From Pararge aegeria (taxonomy: Eukaryota; Arthropoda; Insecta; Lepidoptera; Nymphalidae), in assembly GCF_905163445.1 (NCBI RefSeq), contig NC_053208.1:25757986-25821985 (forward strand): DNA of 64,000 nt. Reading direction: 5' to 3'. Position numbers and translations under genes: made by a program. Shown here piece by piece: positions 1 to 12,284 of this stretch; the first letter of the stretch is position 1, and each line of letters opens with the position of its first letter. The notes under the pieces were generated by a model. The model had not been told where the DNA came from and did not search any database. It worked only from the letters and a program-made list of their open reading frames with translations.

Positions 1-1639
1 AATAAGGTATTTTTTAAGCGCTAACTCTATAAGTACTTTTGAGCATGTCTTTTTCGGCTATCCGGCTTTGCCGCCGATTGACGATGGTCTCGTCCAAAAT
101 CTGCTCGAGTGCCTAAATATCAGCTTCTATGAGCCTTAATCTAATACCTATGCACAAAAGCACTTGTACATATTACTAAACTAATACTATTTTTTTCACA
201 CCAAATAGGCTATTAACCAACTGCACCGATTTTTTTTTTATCTTATTATTAATTTACATTACTATAGTCGTTGCTTATTATTTTATTACTATAAACAGCT
301 TTCATGTTAAAATGCTAAATAGGTTTACAATAACTAGCTTATATAAACGCACTTCATCAGAACTCTTTTTATTTGACGCGCATTATATACCAATATTAAT
401 TAAGTATCAAAATAAATTAAAGTAGGCCTTTTTAGACATTACAAGAAAAATATCAGTATCTGTTGACTATGGTCCAAAATAATGTAACCCTGTTAAAATG
501 CATGAAACAACAAACAAAAACATTGCGACACAAATACAAAATTGTTTTATTTTAATGTTATAAGATTCTGGTTACTCTCTCTACCACTTATAATGAACTA
601 TGGCATAGATTTGGAGTACTAGGCCAAGCATACGGCGGATCACAGCGGGCGCAGATACCAACCGTCAGTAGGTATATGGGAGACCAATATTATTTTGGTT
701 ATAACAATTTCATATGCACTATGTTTATTCATTTAACCACTCTAATAAACGTTGTAAGGCCTACCGCTTAAAGTTTTATTTCTGATGTCAGAAACAGAGA
801 AATTTAGCTAGCTATACAACATTTATAAGGAAAGTCTCTAGAATGGCAAAAATCGCCCTCATATTAAAATTTCAACTACTGCTCTACGCTTTGAACTCAT
901 TGCGGCGCTGTGTCAGCTTACGCCTAGCCTAAAAAGTTGATATTTTAAAAATATATGACAAACCTCTGAAGGACTACAGCTAGCTCAGGTGTTGCAGTGG
1001 CGTTGAATTCTAAAAGCGGTGACTGCCGCTCGGTTCGGTTACGACTGCAGCTGGAAGACTCAGGCTGGCTGTTAGCTGGGCGACTGTAACAGGTCCGATA
1101 TCGAACTCTGTAGTTCTGGTAGTTCTTCACTGCAAAAGATAAAAAATACGACTTACTTTGTATACCGTCACTTATAGTTGCCAGGAAGATAGGTACCTAG
1201 TAATCTTTTCATTGTTCTTAATTTATATATTATTTTTTTTCTTTTAAGTTGATATAGCATTTTTAATCCAAGTTTTACATTATTTTATCTCTCTTACTCT
1301 TTATATCAATAACTGTTGCTCAAGGAAAGAGTTTCTTACCTCACATCGTAGCTGCATGGTTGGGTCTAAGTTTTCCACTCCGCAACTCTGCCTTCCGGAA
1401 AAGCTTCTGAAAATAAAAAATAAAAATGTTTAACCAGACGTTTAATAGGAATATCCCGCCAATAGGTTGTAAGCAACTTGACTATACTACTGCTATCGCT
1501 AGAACGTGGGTCAAAAAAGTTAAACAACTGTAGGATTTAAGGCGAAACCAACCTCCTATTTTAAACTAATCAAAAACGCTACCAAATCACATCACACAAA
1601 AAGGGGACTACCTGACGTGGTTATTTTTTTTATCAAGAC
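1..1639. other. AT-rich intergenic sequence with no gene seen
   Basis: No ORF of convincing quality. A moderately GC-richer patch at 958-1130 is open for 61 codons on the minus strand, but has no recognisable motif or splice context. Confidence 0.5.
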
Positions 1640-1934
1640 ACTAATGAGTTTTACATACCTTCTGACTGTTAAATCTGATCTTCGCGAGGTCTACGCCAAT
1701 TGAGTCTGTATTATATCTTCGGTCACTGCACCCCTCTAACTCCGACTCTTTGCCAAAACTTGCGTTGCGCCGTAATCGATTTGGTAGATTCATCATGATA
1801 TAGGACCTGCCTACTTTCTCGATGAAAACAGCCAACATTGGCTCGAAATCGCCATCATCACAATTTGACAGGTGAACAAGAAAAAGATTGGGTTAATTAT
1901 TGGCTGTTCCCATGAAGAAGGTCGGGTCTTTATT

Positions 1935-2175
1935 TTTTCTTTTATTGTATTTGTTGGCATTAAGCCAACTAAGCAGATGCATCGCCTGAAAACAGAGCAA
2001 CACTTTGCAGGGTATGCGAGGGATAAGTTCTGCATAGTGGAGCCCTGTACCCATCAAGCGAGGCGTAAAGCTTCATGCGCTGTAATCGACCGGCAACCAC
2101 ACCCTGAAGACAGGAACACCGCTGCTTGCCTTTAGCAATTGTGCTTCAAGGCCGCCGACCAGCTCTGTCAAGAAA
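1935..2175 (+). mobile_element. Unclassified repeat inserted in the first monomer
   Basis: This block (around 'gtatgcgagggataag' and 'aagcgaggcgtaaagc') is absent from the equivalent place in the other monomers. Pieces resembling its 'tttgcagggcatgcaag' core recur near 39580 and 48358, as expected of a dispersed transposon fragment. Confidence 0.5.
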
Positions 2176-2219
2176 GCTCTAATACTATATCATGATGAAT
2201 CTATCCAACACAGTCGAAT

Positions 2220-4494
2220 CATTTGGATTTCGTTGGACATGCCATGCATGCATTCATGTTCATCGCCTGCTTCCTTGTCATGTCATGCTGATTTGAGTCC
2301 TACAACAGATAAAATAATCTTTTTACAACCGAAGACGAATGAACTATGGCAATAATGAAACTGTGAAATCTTCAAGGTTTTAACGTTTTTATTCACAGAA
2401 GTGATAAATTAAGGAGGTGGTTATTTCAAATATAGGAGCGTACGGGCGCTGCAAATTTAATACATTAACAGCACAAGCATAAAGGGCTATAACGTTGCCA
2501 AGGGACAAAAATGGGGTGAAAACATGGGTTGCTTGTAAGACTAAAAACCTCAAAAAGGTTATTTTTTTTAAATCATCATAATAAGTTTGCTCATCATAAT
2601 AAGAATGCTGCATACCTTCTGACGTATAAAATCTGAATTCCTTGATTTCTTCACCAGATAACTTTATCATATCTGTGCTGCTCTGGTCACTTCACTCAAG
2701 CTTGCATTGAGCAAACCCATAATTGTTCGGGTAGATTCATCATTTTATAAAAACGGCTGTTTTGTTCAAGAAGTAAGCGGTGCTTTCTCGATAAAAACAG
2801 CCAACACGTACAGCCTTGCGTGAAATCGCCCTTATAAAAAAATTACTGATTAACAAAGTAATACAAATAAGAACAAATATTGGTCGTCCCCATAAAGTAC
2901 AAAGAGGCGATGTATTCATGATGAATCTACCCAACAGAGTCGAGGCATGTAATGAATCCCCATCGTTTGCTTCCTTTTCATGGTGTGCTGATGTAGGCCC
3001 GTATATCTGAAAAAGATAAAATCACGTTTATTCCTAACTTCTGCGGCACAGCCGAGTGAACTATTGCGTTAAATAGAATATAAGAACTTCTAATGTTTCA
3101 AGGTTATATAGTAGGGATCATTTGGGAGATGAGTATTTCTTGTATAGAAGAGAAAAAGGTCGCTGCTAATTTACTATCTTTGCAGCAAAGCCACAACGCT
3201 TTACAAAGCCGTCAATCGGACATATAGACGTGACGGGATATATGGGTTTGCTGGTTAGACTTAGGAACCCTAAGAAGCTATTATTTATTTAAGAACCTCA
3301 TAATGATAAGAGCCTGCATACCTTTTGCGAGAAATAATCTGATCTCCTTGATTTCTTCGCCAAATTAACAACCCTCATATCTGCACTGCTTCAGCCAGCG
3401 CATGTGTCCATTTCGATCTTTCGTCGAATCTTGCGTTAAGTAATTGATCCGGTAGATTTATCATGATATAAAGACCCCTACCTTCTTGATGAAAACAGCC
3501 AACCTTTACAGCCTTGCGTTAAATTGCCTGTATTTCAATTTGAGAGGTGTAAAAAGCAATCAAATATGAGATTGGCTCTGATGTAGGCTGTCTCCATGAA
3601 GAAAGTTGAGGTGTTTATTTCATGATTAATCTATCCATCAGAGTCGCTTCCCCGTTTTGCTGTGTCGAAGTAGGTCCATACACCTAAAACAGATGAAATT
3701 ATACCTTTTCAAACTTTCTGACACAGCCGAGTAAACTATGGCATTAAATAGAACATTGACACCTCCAAAGTTTCAGGGTTTCATTCACAGAAGTGGATAA
3801 TTAAGGAGTTGTTTATTTGTTATATAGAAAGGGAAAGATCGCTGCTAATTTTCGCTGCCTTAGCAGCAAAAACACAACGCCAAGCGTTTTAGCGGAGCCG
3901 TCAATCGGACAGACAACCGTGAGATAGAAATGGTTGCTTGTTAGACTAAAGAAAGGTTCTCATCATGATGAAAAACTACATACCTTCTGACAGTAAAAAT
4001 GTGATGTCCTTAATTTCTTTGCCAAATGAACAAGCATCACAACTGCACTGCTTCATTCCCCGTACGCCTCGAATTTCGACTCTTCATCCAATCTTGCGTT
4101 AAATCATCCCATAATTGATAAGGTAGATTCATCATGATATAAACACCCTTACCTTCTCGATGAAAAAAGCCTACTTGTACAGCTTTACGTTAAATCGCTT
4201 TTATAACAATTTGATGAAAGATGAACAAAGCAAGACAGATTGAGAGATATGAGATCAGGTCAAAAGTTGGCTGTCCTCATAAAGAGGTTGCATCTATTTC
4301 ATGATGAACCTATCCAACAGATTCGAGGCATATCTTTGGGTGCGGCATGCATTCATTCACGCTCATCGTCTACTTCCTTATCGTAATATGCACATGAAGG
4401 GGCGTAAATCTGCAACAGATAATAACAACTTCTCACTACCTATTTGTGATAGCCGAGTGAAAAGTGGCATCAAATAGAACATTGGTACCTCCAT
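2220..4494 (+). repeat. Higher-order unit, copy 1
   Basis: The first copy of a roughly 2.28-kb direct duplication. The match begins at 'catttggatttcgttgga' (2220 against 4500), and most of the unit aligns base for base to copy 2 with scattered substitutions and small indels. Confidence 0.92.
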
Positions 4495-4499
4495 AGAAG

Positions 4500-6784
4500 C
4501 ATTTGGATTTCGTTGGATATGCCATGCATGCATTCATGTTCATCGCCTGCTTCCTTGTCATGTCATGCTGATTTGAGTCCTACAACAGATAAAATAATCT
4601 TTTTACAACCGCTGTGGAGCAGACGAATGAACTATGGCATTAATAAAACTGTGGAATCTTCAAGGTTTTAACGTTTTTATTCACAGAAGTGATAAATTAA
4701 GGAGGTGATTATTTCAAATATAGGAGCGTAAGTTCCCTGCAAATTTAATACATTAACAGCACAAGCATTATATAAAGTACTATAACGTTGCCAAGGGACA
4801 AAAATGGGGGGGAAACATGGGTTGCTTGTAAGACTAAAAACCTCCAAGAGGTTATTTTTTTAAAACCAAGACCCTCATCATAATAGGAATGCTGCATACC
4901 TTCTGATCGTAAAAATCTTAATTCCTTGATTTCTTCACCAGATAACTTTATCATGTCTGTGCTGCTCTGGTCACTTCACTCAACCTTGCATTGAGTAAAC
5001 CCATAATTGTTTGGGTAGATTCATCATTATATAAAAACGGCTGTTTTGTTCAAGAAGTAAGCGGTGCTTTCTCGATAAAAACAGCCAATACGTACAGCCT
5101 TACGTGAAATCACCCTTATAAAAAATGACTGATGAACAAAGTAATACAAATAAGAACAAATATTGGTCGTCCCCATAAAGTACAAAGAGGCGATGTTTTC
5201 ATGATGAATCTACCCAACAGAGTCGAGGCATGTAATGAATCCCCATCGTTTGCTTCCTTTTCATGGTGTGCTGATGTAGGCCCGTATATCTGAAAAAGAT
5301 AAAATCACGTTTATTCCTAACTTCTGCGGCACAGCCGAGTGAACTATTGCGTTAAATAGAATATAAGAACTTCTAATGTTTCAAGGTTATATAGTAGGGA
5401 TCATTTGGGAGATGAGTATTTCTTGTATAGAAGAGAAAAAGGTCGCTGCTAATTTACTATCTTTGCAGCAAAGCCACAACGCTTTACAAAGCCGTCAATC
5501 GGACATATAGACGTGACGGGATATATGGGTTTGCTGGTTAGACTTAGGAACCCTAAGAAGCTTTTATTTATTTAAGAACCTCATAATGATAAGAGCCTGC
5601 ATACCTTTTGCGAGAAATAATCTGATCTCCTTGATTTCTTCGCCAAATTAACAAGCCTCATATCTGCACTGCTTCAGCCAGCGCATGTGTCCATTTCGAT
5701 CTTTCGTCGAATCTTGCGTTAAGTAATTGATCCGGTAGATTTATCATGATATAAAGACCCCTACCTTCTTGATGAAAACAGCCAACCTTTACAGCCTTGC
5801 GTTAAATTGCCTGTATTTCAATTTGAGAGGTGTAAAAAGCAATCAAATATGAGATTGGCTCTGATGTAGGCTGTCTCCATGAAGAAAGTTGAGGTGTTTA
5901 TTTCATGATTAATCTATCCATCAGAGTCGCTTCCCCGTTTTGCTGTGTCGAAGTAGGTCCATACACCTAAAACATATGAAATTATACCTTTTCAAACTTT
6001 TTGATACAGCCGAGTAAACTATGGCATTAAATAGAACATTGACACCTCCAAAGTTTCAGGGTTTCATTCACAGAAGTGGATAATTAAGGAGTTGTTTATT
6101 TGTTATATAGAAAGGGAAAGATCGCTGCTAATTTTCGCTGCCTTAGCAGCAAAAACACAACGCCAAGCGTTTTAGCGGAGCCGTCAATCGGACAGACAAC
6201 CGTGAGATAGAAATGGTTGCTTGTTAGACTAAAGAAAGGTTCTCATCATGATGAAAAACTACATACCTTCTGACAGTAAAAATGTGATGTCCTTAATTTC
6301 TTTGCCAAATGAACAAGCATCACAACTGCACTGCTTCATTCCCCGTACGCCTCGAATTTCGACTCTTCATCCAATCTTGCGTTAAATCATCCCATAATTG
6401 ATAAGGTAGATTCATCATGATATAAACACCCTTACCTTCTCGATGAAAAAAGCCTACTTGTACAGCTTTACGTTAAATCGCTTTTATAACAATTTGATGA
6501 AAGATGAACAAAGCAAGACAGATTGAGAGATATGAGATCAGGTCAAAAGTTGGCTGTCCTCATAAAGAGGTTGCATTTATTTCATGATGAACCTATCCAA
6601 CAGATTCGAGGCATATCTTTGGGTGCGGCATGCATTCATTCACGCTCATCGTCTACTTCCTTATCGTGATATTCACATGAAGGGGCGTAAATCTGCAACA
6701 GATAATAACAACGTCTTACTATTTGTGATAGCCGAGTAAACAGTCAAATATCATGCATCAAATAGAACATTGGGACCTCCATGG
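4500..6784 (+). repeat. Higher-order unit, copy 2
   Basis: The second copy, directly abutting the first. It ends at 'gacctccatgg', beyond which the sequence is unique. The high identity shows the duplication is recent compared with the age of the internal monomers. Confidence 0.92.
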
Positions 6785-7599
6785 TTATCTTAAAGTTATC
6801 ATTTTTTATATTTAAATACAAGTAAGACCTTGATTTAAATCTTCTTGATGATGAACCGTTAAGCGATAATGCAGTCCTAAATGTTAGCGGGCGACAGTTA
6901 CACGTAAGGTAGTTATATTTAGCCTCCCACCATAACAGAGAAAATTCAAAAATAATAAATACAAAAATTCGAATATACGAGGTTATGCTTCCACTTTATT
7001 GTTGCATATCTAGATCAGCTTACAACTACTTGTATTAAAAAAAAATTGGTACTTTACCCTGTTCTAAATCTTTTGTCTTGATCGATTTGATGAGGGACTT
7101 GTAGACAATGGATCCGTCACCACCTCGGAATAGACTCCCAATTATGCTAAGAACATGGAGCTAGACTGAAGGAATTCCAAGTCCTGCCGTTCTATAATTT
7201 AGAACATTATTTCATATCTTTTAACTTCAATCAAATGTAGCATAATATGTTTAAAGCTAAAGGATTACGAATAATATCCCAGTTGAGCAAAACTTGCTCG
7301 CAGCTTCCAGCTTGTCGTCTATCCTCAATCCACCCTGTAAAAAATATTACATTAATAAATAGAAATAGCATAGTTTCTAAATTCAAAAAATAAAAAATCC
7401 ATCCATCTATCAACCTTTCTATCCATCCATCGATTTCTATCCATCATGTTGCAATGCTGGTGTGCTGTTCACGTTTCTGTTCTCTCGTAATATGACCTGG
7501 CATTCACACTTCACATTATCCGGATCGCACTCGGTATTTTAAGGAAATATTATCGATGGATACTATACAGGCATGGTAAGGAATGTTTTTTTATAAAAC
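6785..7599. other. AT-rich spacer with a short CATC/TATC repeat
   Basis: No gene seen. 7390-7446 is a degenerate tetranucleotide tract (atccatccatctatc...). Confidence 0.5.
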
Positions 7600-8160
7600 C
7601 AAATTGCAATATGTGAGCGTGTGTGGGTGAGTGTACAATTTTATGTGTAATTGTTATGTGGCAGATTCTGAGTGATGAGCTGTGTGTAAATACGCGGGAG
7701 TTTACGGTTGTATGAGTGGCGTATGGTGTAAATGTGTTCATATGTATGTATTTGATTGTAGTGGTTTTTTATGTATTTCATGTGTGCGCGTGTGCATGTG
7801 TAATGCGCGTGTTTCTCAGTCTGAATGTGTATGCGTGTTTGTGTGTATTCGTGTGTTTGTCTTTAATTGTGTATGTTCATGTATTTGTGTAGATTTGCAT
7901 GTGAGTTTGTGTCGTTTGTTAGAGTATGTATGAGTATGTGACGCGCGTGCGTACGTGTGTGCGCTGTCTGCTTATGGAGTGAGTATTATTTATGTGTGTT
8001 TACTGTTTACGTGTAGCGTATATATGTGTTCGTGTGTGTTTGTTTGAATATGTAATAAATATATGTTTGAGTTAGACTGTATGGTGTGTATGTACTCGTA
8101 GTTTTGTATGTATTTCGCTTGTTTGATTAAGAGTGCTTTGTGGAGTATCTGTGTGTTTAC
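7600..8160 (+). repeat. TG-rich degenerate microsatellite tract
   Basis: About 550 bp dominated on the + strand by TGTG, TGTA and CGTG words with very little C. An 83-codon open frame at 7682-7933 is just the repeat read as Cys/Val. No protein function is proposed. Confidence 0.75.
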
Positions 8161-8484
8161 ATTGCCCTACGAACTCATGCGCATCCATTGTGTTAGCTGG
8201 ATAGCGATAGCCGAAGTCTGCGAGCCATTTTCGCACGTTCTGGCATTATTCCACACCGAAAAGCAAACTGAGTTATAGTTCGATTACACGGTCTTGCTTT
8301 ATTCCGTTGTATGCTATACAGCTTAGAAGGCGCGGGAGGTATTGGAGAGCTGCTTGGTAAAAGCCAAAAGTTTGTGATGTAATAGCTCTGTCTCCCCCTG
8401 AGAATGAAAGCTACAGCTGCCTGAATAATGTATTTATTATTTTGTTTAAGTACTCATAATTTGTTTAATTGGGGGGTATGGGGA

Positions 8485-8780
8485 GAACGTAGTAATCTTG
8501 ATCGGCCCAATTGTGAACCCCACCTGCACGCGTCAGTGGTTCGAATGAGTAGCTGATGGCGATGCGCAGCATCGTGGAGGCCCCTGCTGGATAACGGACG
8601 AAGCTCCTGGCGACCGAACAACGGCGGTATAACTGTAAGGGTCCATCCGAGCTGGGATGTCAGATGGAAGAGGCTGCAGAGGCCTTGGGATTCAAATACA
8701 CCCTAAAATACTGGTGCAGAAGGCAATGGGACACCACTACACTATTTTCCAAAGAAAATCACCAATGGATACAACAATAG
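8485..8780 (+). mobile_element. Unclassified repeat-like fragment
   Basis: A GC-richer block containing 'ctggataacggacgaagctc' that resembles transposon-derived sequence common in Lepidoptera. No open frame. The class cannot be fixed by eye. Confidence 0.3.
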
Positions 8781-8914
8781 CGAGTAAAGTTTTATCATGC
8801 GATCAACAAGATTACTCGCCATAGCAGTGATCACGATCCTCAGTCATGAGAGACCGCCTAAAGAGTGAGAGAATTTGTTTAAATAATAATACTACTTATT
8901 AATCATCATCATTA

Positions 8915-9030
8915 ACAGCCCACTGCTGGACTAAAGGCCTGGAAGATTTTCGCCTCGTACGACACCCGCGGGATATAAGGGGTGGTGACAATCGTATTCT
9001 GATATGCGGTCACCACACGACAATATACAC
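8915..9030 (-). mobile_element. Short 3' end of an RTE-like LINE
   Basis: The + strand reads 'catcatcattaacagccca' then 'ctgctggactaaaggcct'. This is the reverse complement of the (gatgat)-tailed 3' ends seen in LINE copies elsewhere in the window. Confidence 0.4.
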
Positions 9031-9945
9031 GGTTATTTAATAATAGCACTTAATTTAATTTTTACTAAGAACCACTTGCTACTCACTCAAAATTCAAAAC
9101 CAAAAGCAAAGTGACATCATATATATTTATTCTGATCAGTACTTTAAATGAAAATAATTACATGGAATAAAAATATTAACATGGTTTTAGTTAGATAAAC
9201 ATACAGACATGACGTTTTAGGTATCAGGTTATATGTAAATTATTAGATTTTAAACCTCTAAAAAGATTATACACAAATTTAATCCACGAAGATTTAGCTA
9301 TAGCAGGTATGGCTTTCGGAGCTCAAAACTACCACTAAATTAAACCACCTATTCTACATCTTAAAGCGTTATAAAGCTCTTATATTATCTAATTGCAGAT
9401 ACTTGATGGTTTCTTTGTTTTGTTACAGTAAATTATAAATGGAGGTATTGATTGTACAAGTTTATTGAATAAGATAAGATTGGCGGAATTAGCATAACTC
9501 GAGTTCTTAGGAACAGGCTAACTTTAAGGCCTTGAAATAAATATGAGTAATCATTTGGGCCTTAAAATACAAATAAGTGATTAGCAGATCTGACTTATTT
9601 ACGACGGTGAAATTAAACTGCTCGCTGGAAATATTTTTTTGGACTTTAGTTGAAATAAATGGCATTTGACATTCGGCATTTCTTCAGAGCTAAAAACTTA
9701 TTCTTCCTCGTTGTCCTTCATTAGTGTCCTCATCAACCTTAATTTTTACTTTGGTACGCGCGGTCACTTTATGTGTTCGATAAGACTTGCTCATCTGCCA
9801 TCTTTGGGGTCCATTTTTCAGGCACTACTTGGGTTGGAAATGTTAGCGCATTTGAGAGCGGTGTTCAATACCAGTTGTAGATTCTGGCTGTTCTTCATGA
9901 AGAGTGTATCGGTGTCAAAGTACATCTGCAACAAAACATTTTATT
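9031..9945. other. AT-rich spacer with no gene seen
   Basis: A 99-codon open frame at 9666-9965 has no recognisable domain and runs into the next SINE, so I treat it as chance. Confidence 0.5.
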
Positions 9946-10090
9946 CCGTCAACATCATCATATAAACCCATTACCAACCCAATACAAGGCATGGGTCTCT
10001 TCTCACTGTGAGAAAGAGTTAAGGCCCTAGTCCACCACCCAGTGCTAATTGGCGCACTCCACACAACTTTAAAACCATTATGGAGAATCT
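9946..10090 (-). mobile_element. tRNA-SINE family S1 fragment, antisense
   Basis: Reads 'catcatcatataaaccca' followed by 'aaggccctagtccaccacc', the reverse complement of the S1 tail. S1 in its sense direction has a tRNA-like head, a 'gaaggaaaacatcg' core and a GATGAT tail. It is probably the Metulj-type SINE described from butterflies, but the name is from memory. Confidence 0.65.
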
Positions 10091-10094
10091 CAGG

Positions 10095-10355
10095 CAATCA
10101 TGTTTCGGTGTTACCGGTGAAGGAAAACATCGTAAGGAAACCTGCTTGCCTAAGAGTTTGTAACGTAATAAAGTTACTATTTAACTTTATACATTAATAT
10201 TGTTAAAAGTTCTATACTGTTCTCAAAAGTATGTGGAGTGCAACAAAGGGCAGCACTGGGCCAGCTTGGTGGACTACGGCCTTAACCCTTTCTTACTGTG
10301 GGAGGAGACCCGTGCCCTGTAGTAGGTCGGTAATAGGTTTATATGATGATGTTGA
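10095..10355 (+). mobile_element. tRNA-SINE family S1 copy, sense
   Basis: Holds the core 'gtgaaggaaaacatcgta', then 'gggccagcttggtggactac', then an 'atgatgatgttga' tail. It is directly downstream of an antisense copy, so the pair forms an imperfect inverted repeat. Confidence 0.7.
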
Positions 10356-10361
10356 TTATCG

Positions 10362-10465
10362 TTAAGTGGTTTTTAGTTCTTAAGCGATTATGAACCCACA
10401 AAGTCCTTTTTAAATTATTCAAATAGACCACAGTAGGTCCAATCCGAATAATTTATTGAATTAGA
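10362..10465 (+). repeat. Dispersed repeat with hairpin (inverse copy at 16644-16745)
   Basis: 'taagtggtttttagttctta' and the following 'attattcaaatagacc' match the reverse complement of 16644-16745. Both copies lie next to an S1 SINE. Confidence 0.55.
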
Positions 10466-10813
10466 AGTTATAAAAATGCTAAAAGCAAGAAAAATGCCGC
10501 GCGACCGCCTGCTGTTTCTTTAAAAGCCCAGCAACGAAGTACGAGTTCGCTTTTTAACTATTTTACACCTTAATCTATACACATAATAAAACTGTAGCAG
10601 GTCAAATGCTGTCGAAGACAGTTTGAAAAAAATCTTCTGACTTTCATAAAATTTTGCACACATAACACACATCATTAGATCGAACTTAAGATATATCCAA
10701 TCATTTTTATCCCAATTATACTTATGTTCTTAGAGTATCTAAGGAGATTTACCGCAAACTAATGAGTTTTTGGATTCCTGGATATTTTAGATTCACAGTT
10801 GGACCCGCACAAT
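10466..10813. other. AT-rich spacer with nothing recognised
   Basis: No open frame or repeat boundary seen. Confidence 0.4.
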
Positions 10814-10970
10814 GATTACGTATCTCGTGACAGGCTTGCGACAGGCGTAAATCTTGCAATCACTGCTGTCAAACGTCACATTTCCATACAATAAATAAAC
10901 TAAAGTGAGGTTTGACAGTAGTTATTGCAAGATTTACGTCTGTCGCTAGCCTATCGCGAGATACGTAATC
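10814..10970. mobile_element. Long-hairpin MITE, copy 1 (157 bp)
   Basis: A nearly complete inverted repeat. The left arm runs from 'gattacgtatctcgtgacag' at 10814 to about 10883. Its reverse complement with few mismatches ends 'gcgagatacgtaatc' at 10970. A spacer of about 18 bases (ccatacaataaataaact) separates arms of roughly 69 bp. There is no coding capacity, as expected of a foldback MITE. A decayed second copy is at 13441-13575. Confidence 0.85.
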
Positions 10971-11139
10971 ACCCTGCTTGTAAGTGGCGCTGCAATCGGT
11001 TTCTAGGTTTTATTAATAAATTTTTACTCATACGAGAATGTGTGTTTGAATATGTCCCTATATTCCATTTATTTAGGTCCATAGATAAAACTGGACCTGG
11101 AGGTGGCGCTGCAATTAGATTATAGGTTTTTTTAGGATA

Positions 11140-11200
11140 CTCTAAAAGGTACTAACTAATTTGGGGCAGACGAAGTTGCTTCGGTCATCTAGTATGTAAT
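11140..11200 (+). mobile_element. Helitron-like 3' terminus remnant
   Basis: 'cagacgaagttgcttcggt' can form a short hairpin and is followed by 'catctagt', the CTAG-T end typical of Helitrons. No 5' end was identified. Confidence 0.45.
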
Positions 11201-11259
11201 ATAACGAACGAATTTTGGAAATTGGTTCGATGGTCGATGGGTGATGGGAATGTGTGGAT

Positions 11260-11385
11260 GGTGAGGTAGAGAGAGGAGCTCGGGGCAGTGCCCGAGACTT
11301 GCGACTCGGGTGTAGGTTTAGGGGGGCCCCTTTAGACGCACGTCAACGCTCGCCTTCACTGCTCGGGCTAACCCTCTGCCTCACC
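11260..11385. mobile_element. Structured foldback element F, copy 1
   Basis: The ends are inverted: 'gtgaggtagagagaggagct' at the left against the reverse complement of 'gctaaccctctgcctcac' at the right, continuing through CGGGGCAGTG and CACTGCTCGGG. The interior holds a second hairpin, CCCGAG-acttgcga-CTCGGG, and the palindrome GGGGCCCC. Copy 2 is at 13216-13342 on the same strand. Confidence 0.75.
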
Positions 11386-12284
11386 ATGTTTAAAGGGACT
11401 TTCTGAGTTCCACGATAAATGCTCCCATGCTCGAAGGGGGTACCAACCGTAGAAGATTGTACAACACTTTTATAAAATTATTTTTTCTTTTATTAAGTGG
11501 GTATAAAAAACATTTTGGGAAACCACAGGAAAACTATACTAAATGATTCATCATCCGCACGGATGGTTTGCACTACACGAACTAGCAATTTTGAAAACTA
11601 TGCGAAATCAAAAAGTAATCAAAAAAAATTGGCCTTCAACAAGAAGTTAACTTATAATAGGAAAAAGTAGGTAGAAAACTAATTAGGAGCTCTATTGATT
11701 TATTTTTGAGTCAACATATTATTTTGATAAGTTCATACAAAATTTTGATAAAACTTTTAACGTAAGAAAAAAGAATGTAATAATCCAATTCATAGTTTAG
11801 TAGGAACGTATGAACAAATAAACGCAAATAAAATAGCAAAATCATGATACAACATCAATGCCCTAATAAACTATAAAATGTGAATACTTTGCAATGTGAA
11901 TGTAGGGATGTTTGTTACTCTTTCAGACTAAATCTACTGGAGGAAACTAAAAATATTCTTGGAGGATTTAGAAGAAACGGGATAATTTATATTTAAAAAC
12001 TAGAAAATTAAAAAAAAAACGCCACTTTCCACTTTTTGAACATTTTCCTCTATAATTATTAATGCATGGATTGTAGTGTAGATATGATAACAGTATAAAG
12101 TATGTAATATAATAAATATTAAGGCCGTCGTCGTCGACAGAATAAACATGTTGTAAAATTCGTAACTCGTATTTGCTATTATAACGATAGAAAATATAAA
12201 ACCGTCTTCAATTAATGTGATAAGTTACGGAGTTCTGAGGTACTAACATAAAACCCAAATCGACCGAAAAGAGGACCTCTTTGT
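11386..12284. other. AT-rich spacer with no gene seen
   Basis: Only short A/T runs and no repeat boundary recognised. Confidence 0.45.

Larger units (their letters stand above)
1640..6784. repeat. Two-level tandem array of ~0.7-kb hairpin-bearing monomers
   Basis: Related landmarks recur through the block. 'cataccttctgac'-like sites occur near 1659, 2610, 3317, 3980, 4897, 5599 and 6263. 'atgatgaatct'-like sites occur near 2189, 2918, 3620, 4302, 5201, 5904 and 6583. Spacing is mostly 660-730 bp. Neighbouring monomers are strongly diverged. On top of this, 2220-4494 is repeated at 4500-6784 with few differences. Within a monomer, a segment such as 3445-3500 is matched in inverted orientation about 100 bp further on (3580-3640). 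Short minus-strand open stretches exist but are broken by stops in most monomers. Confidence 0.85.

Noticed and set aside
258..300. Assignment of the secreted protein (residues 258-300 and beyond) to the insect DNA/RNA non-specific endonucleases
   Set aside because: The coordinates here are residues of the 45.9-63.5 kb gene product. Cys spacing and a PWQSN...GIWEQLL stretch are faintly similar, but the RGH catalytic motif is not seen and the alignment is not convincing by eye.
7682..7933. 83-codon Cys/Val-rich open frame that looks like a small cysteine-rich peptide
   Set aside because: It is the TG-rich repeat read in one frame. The cysteines come from TGT words and there is no start context or splice support.
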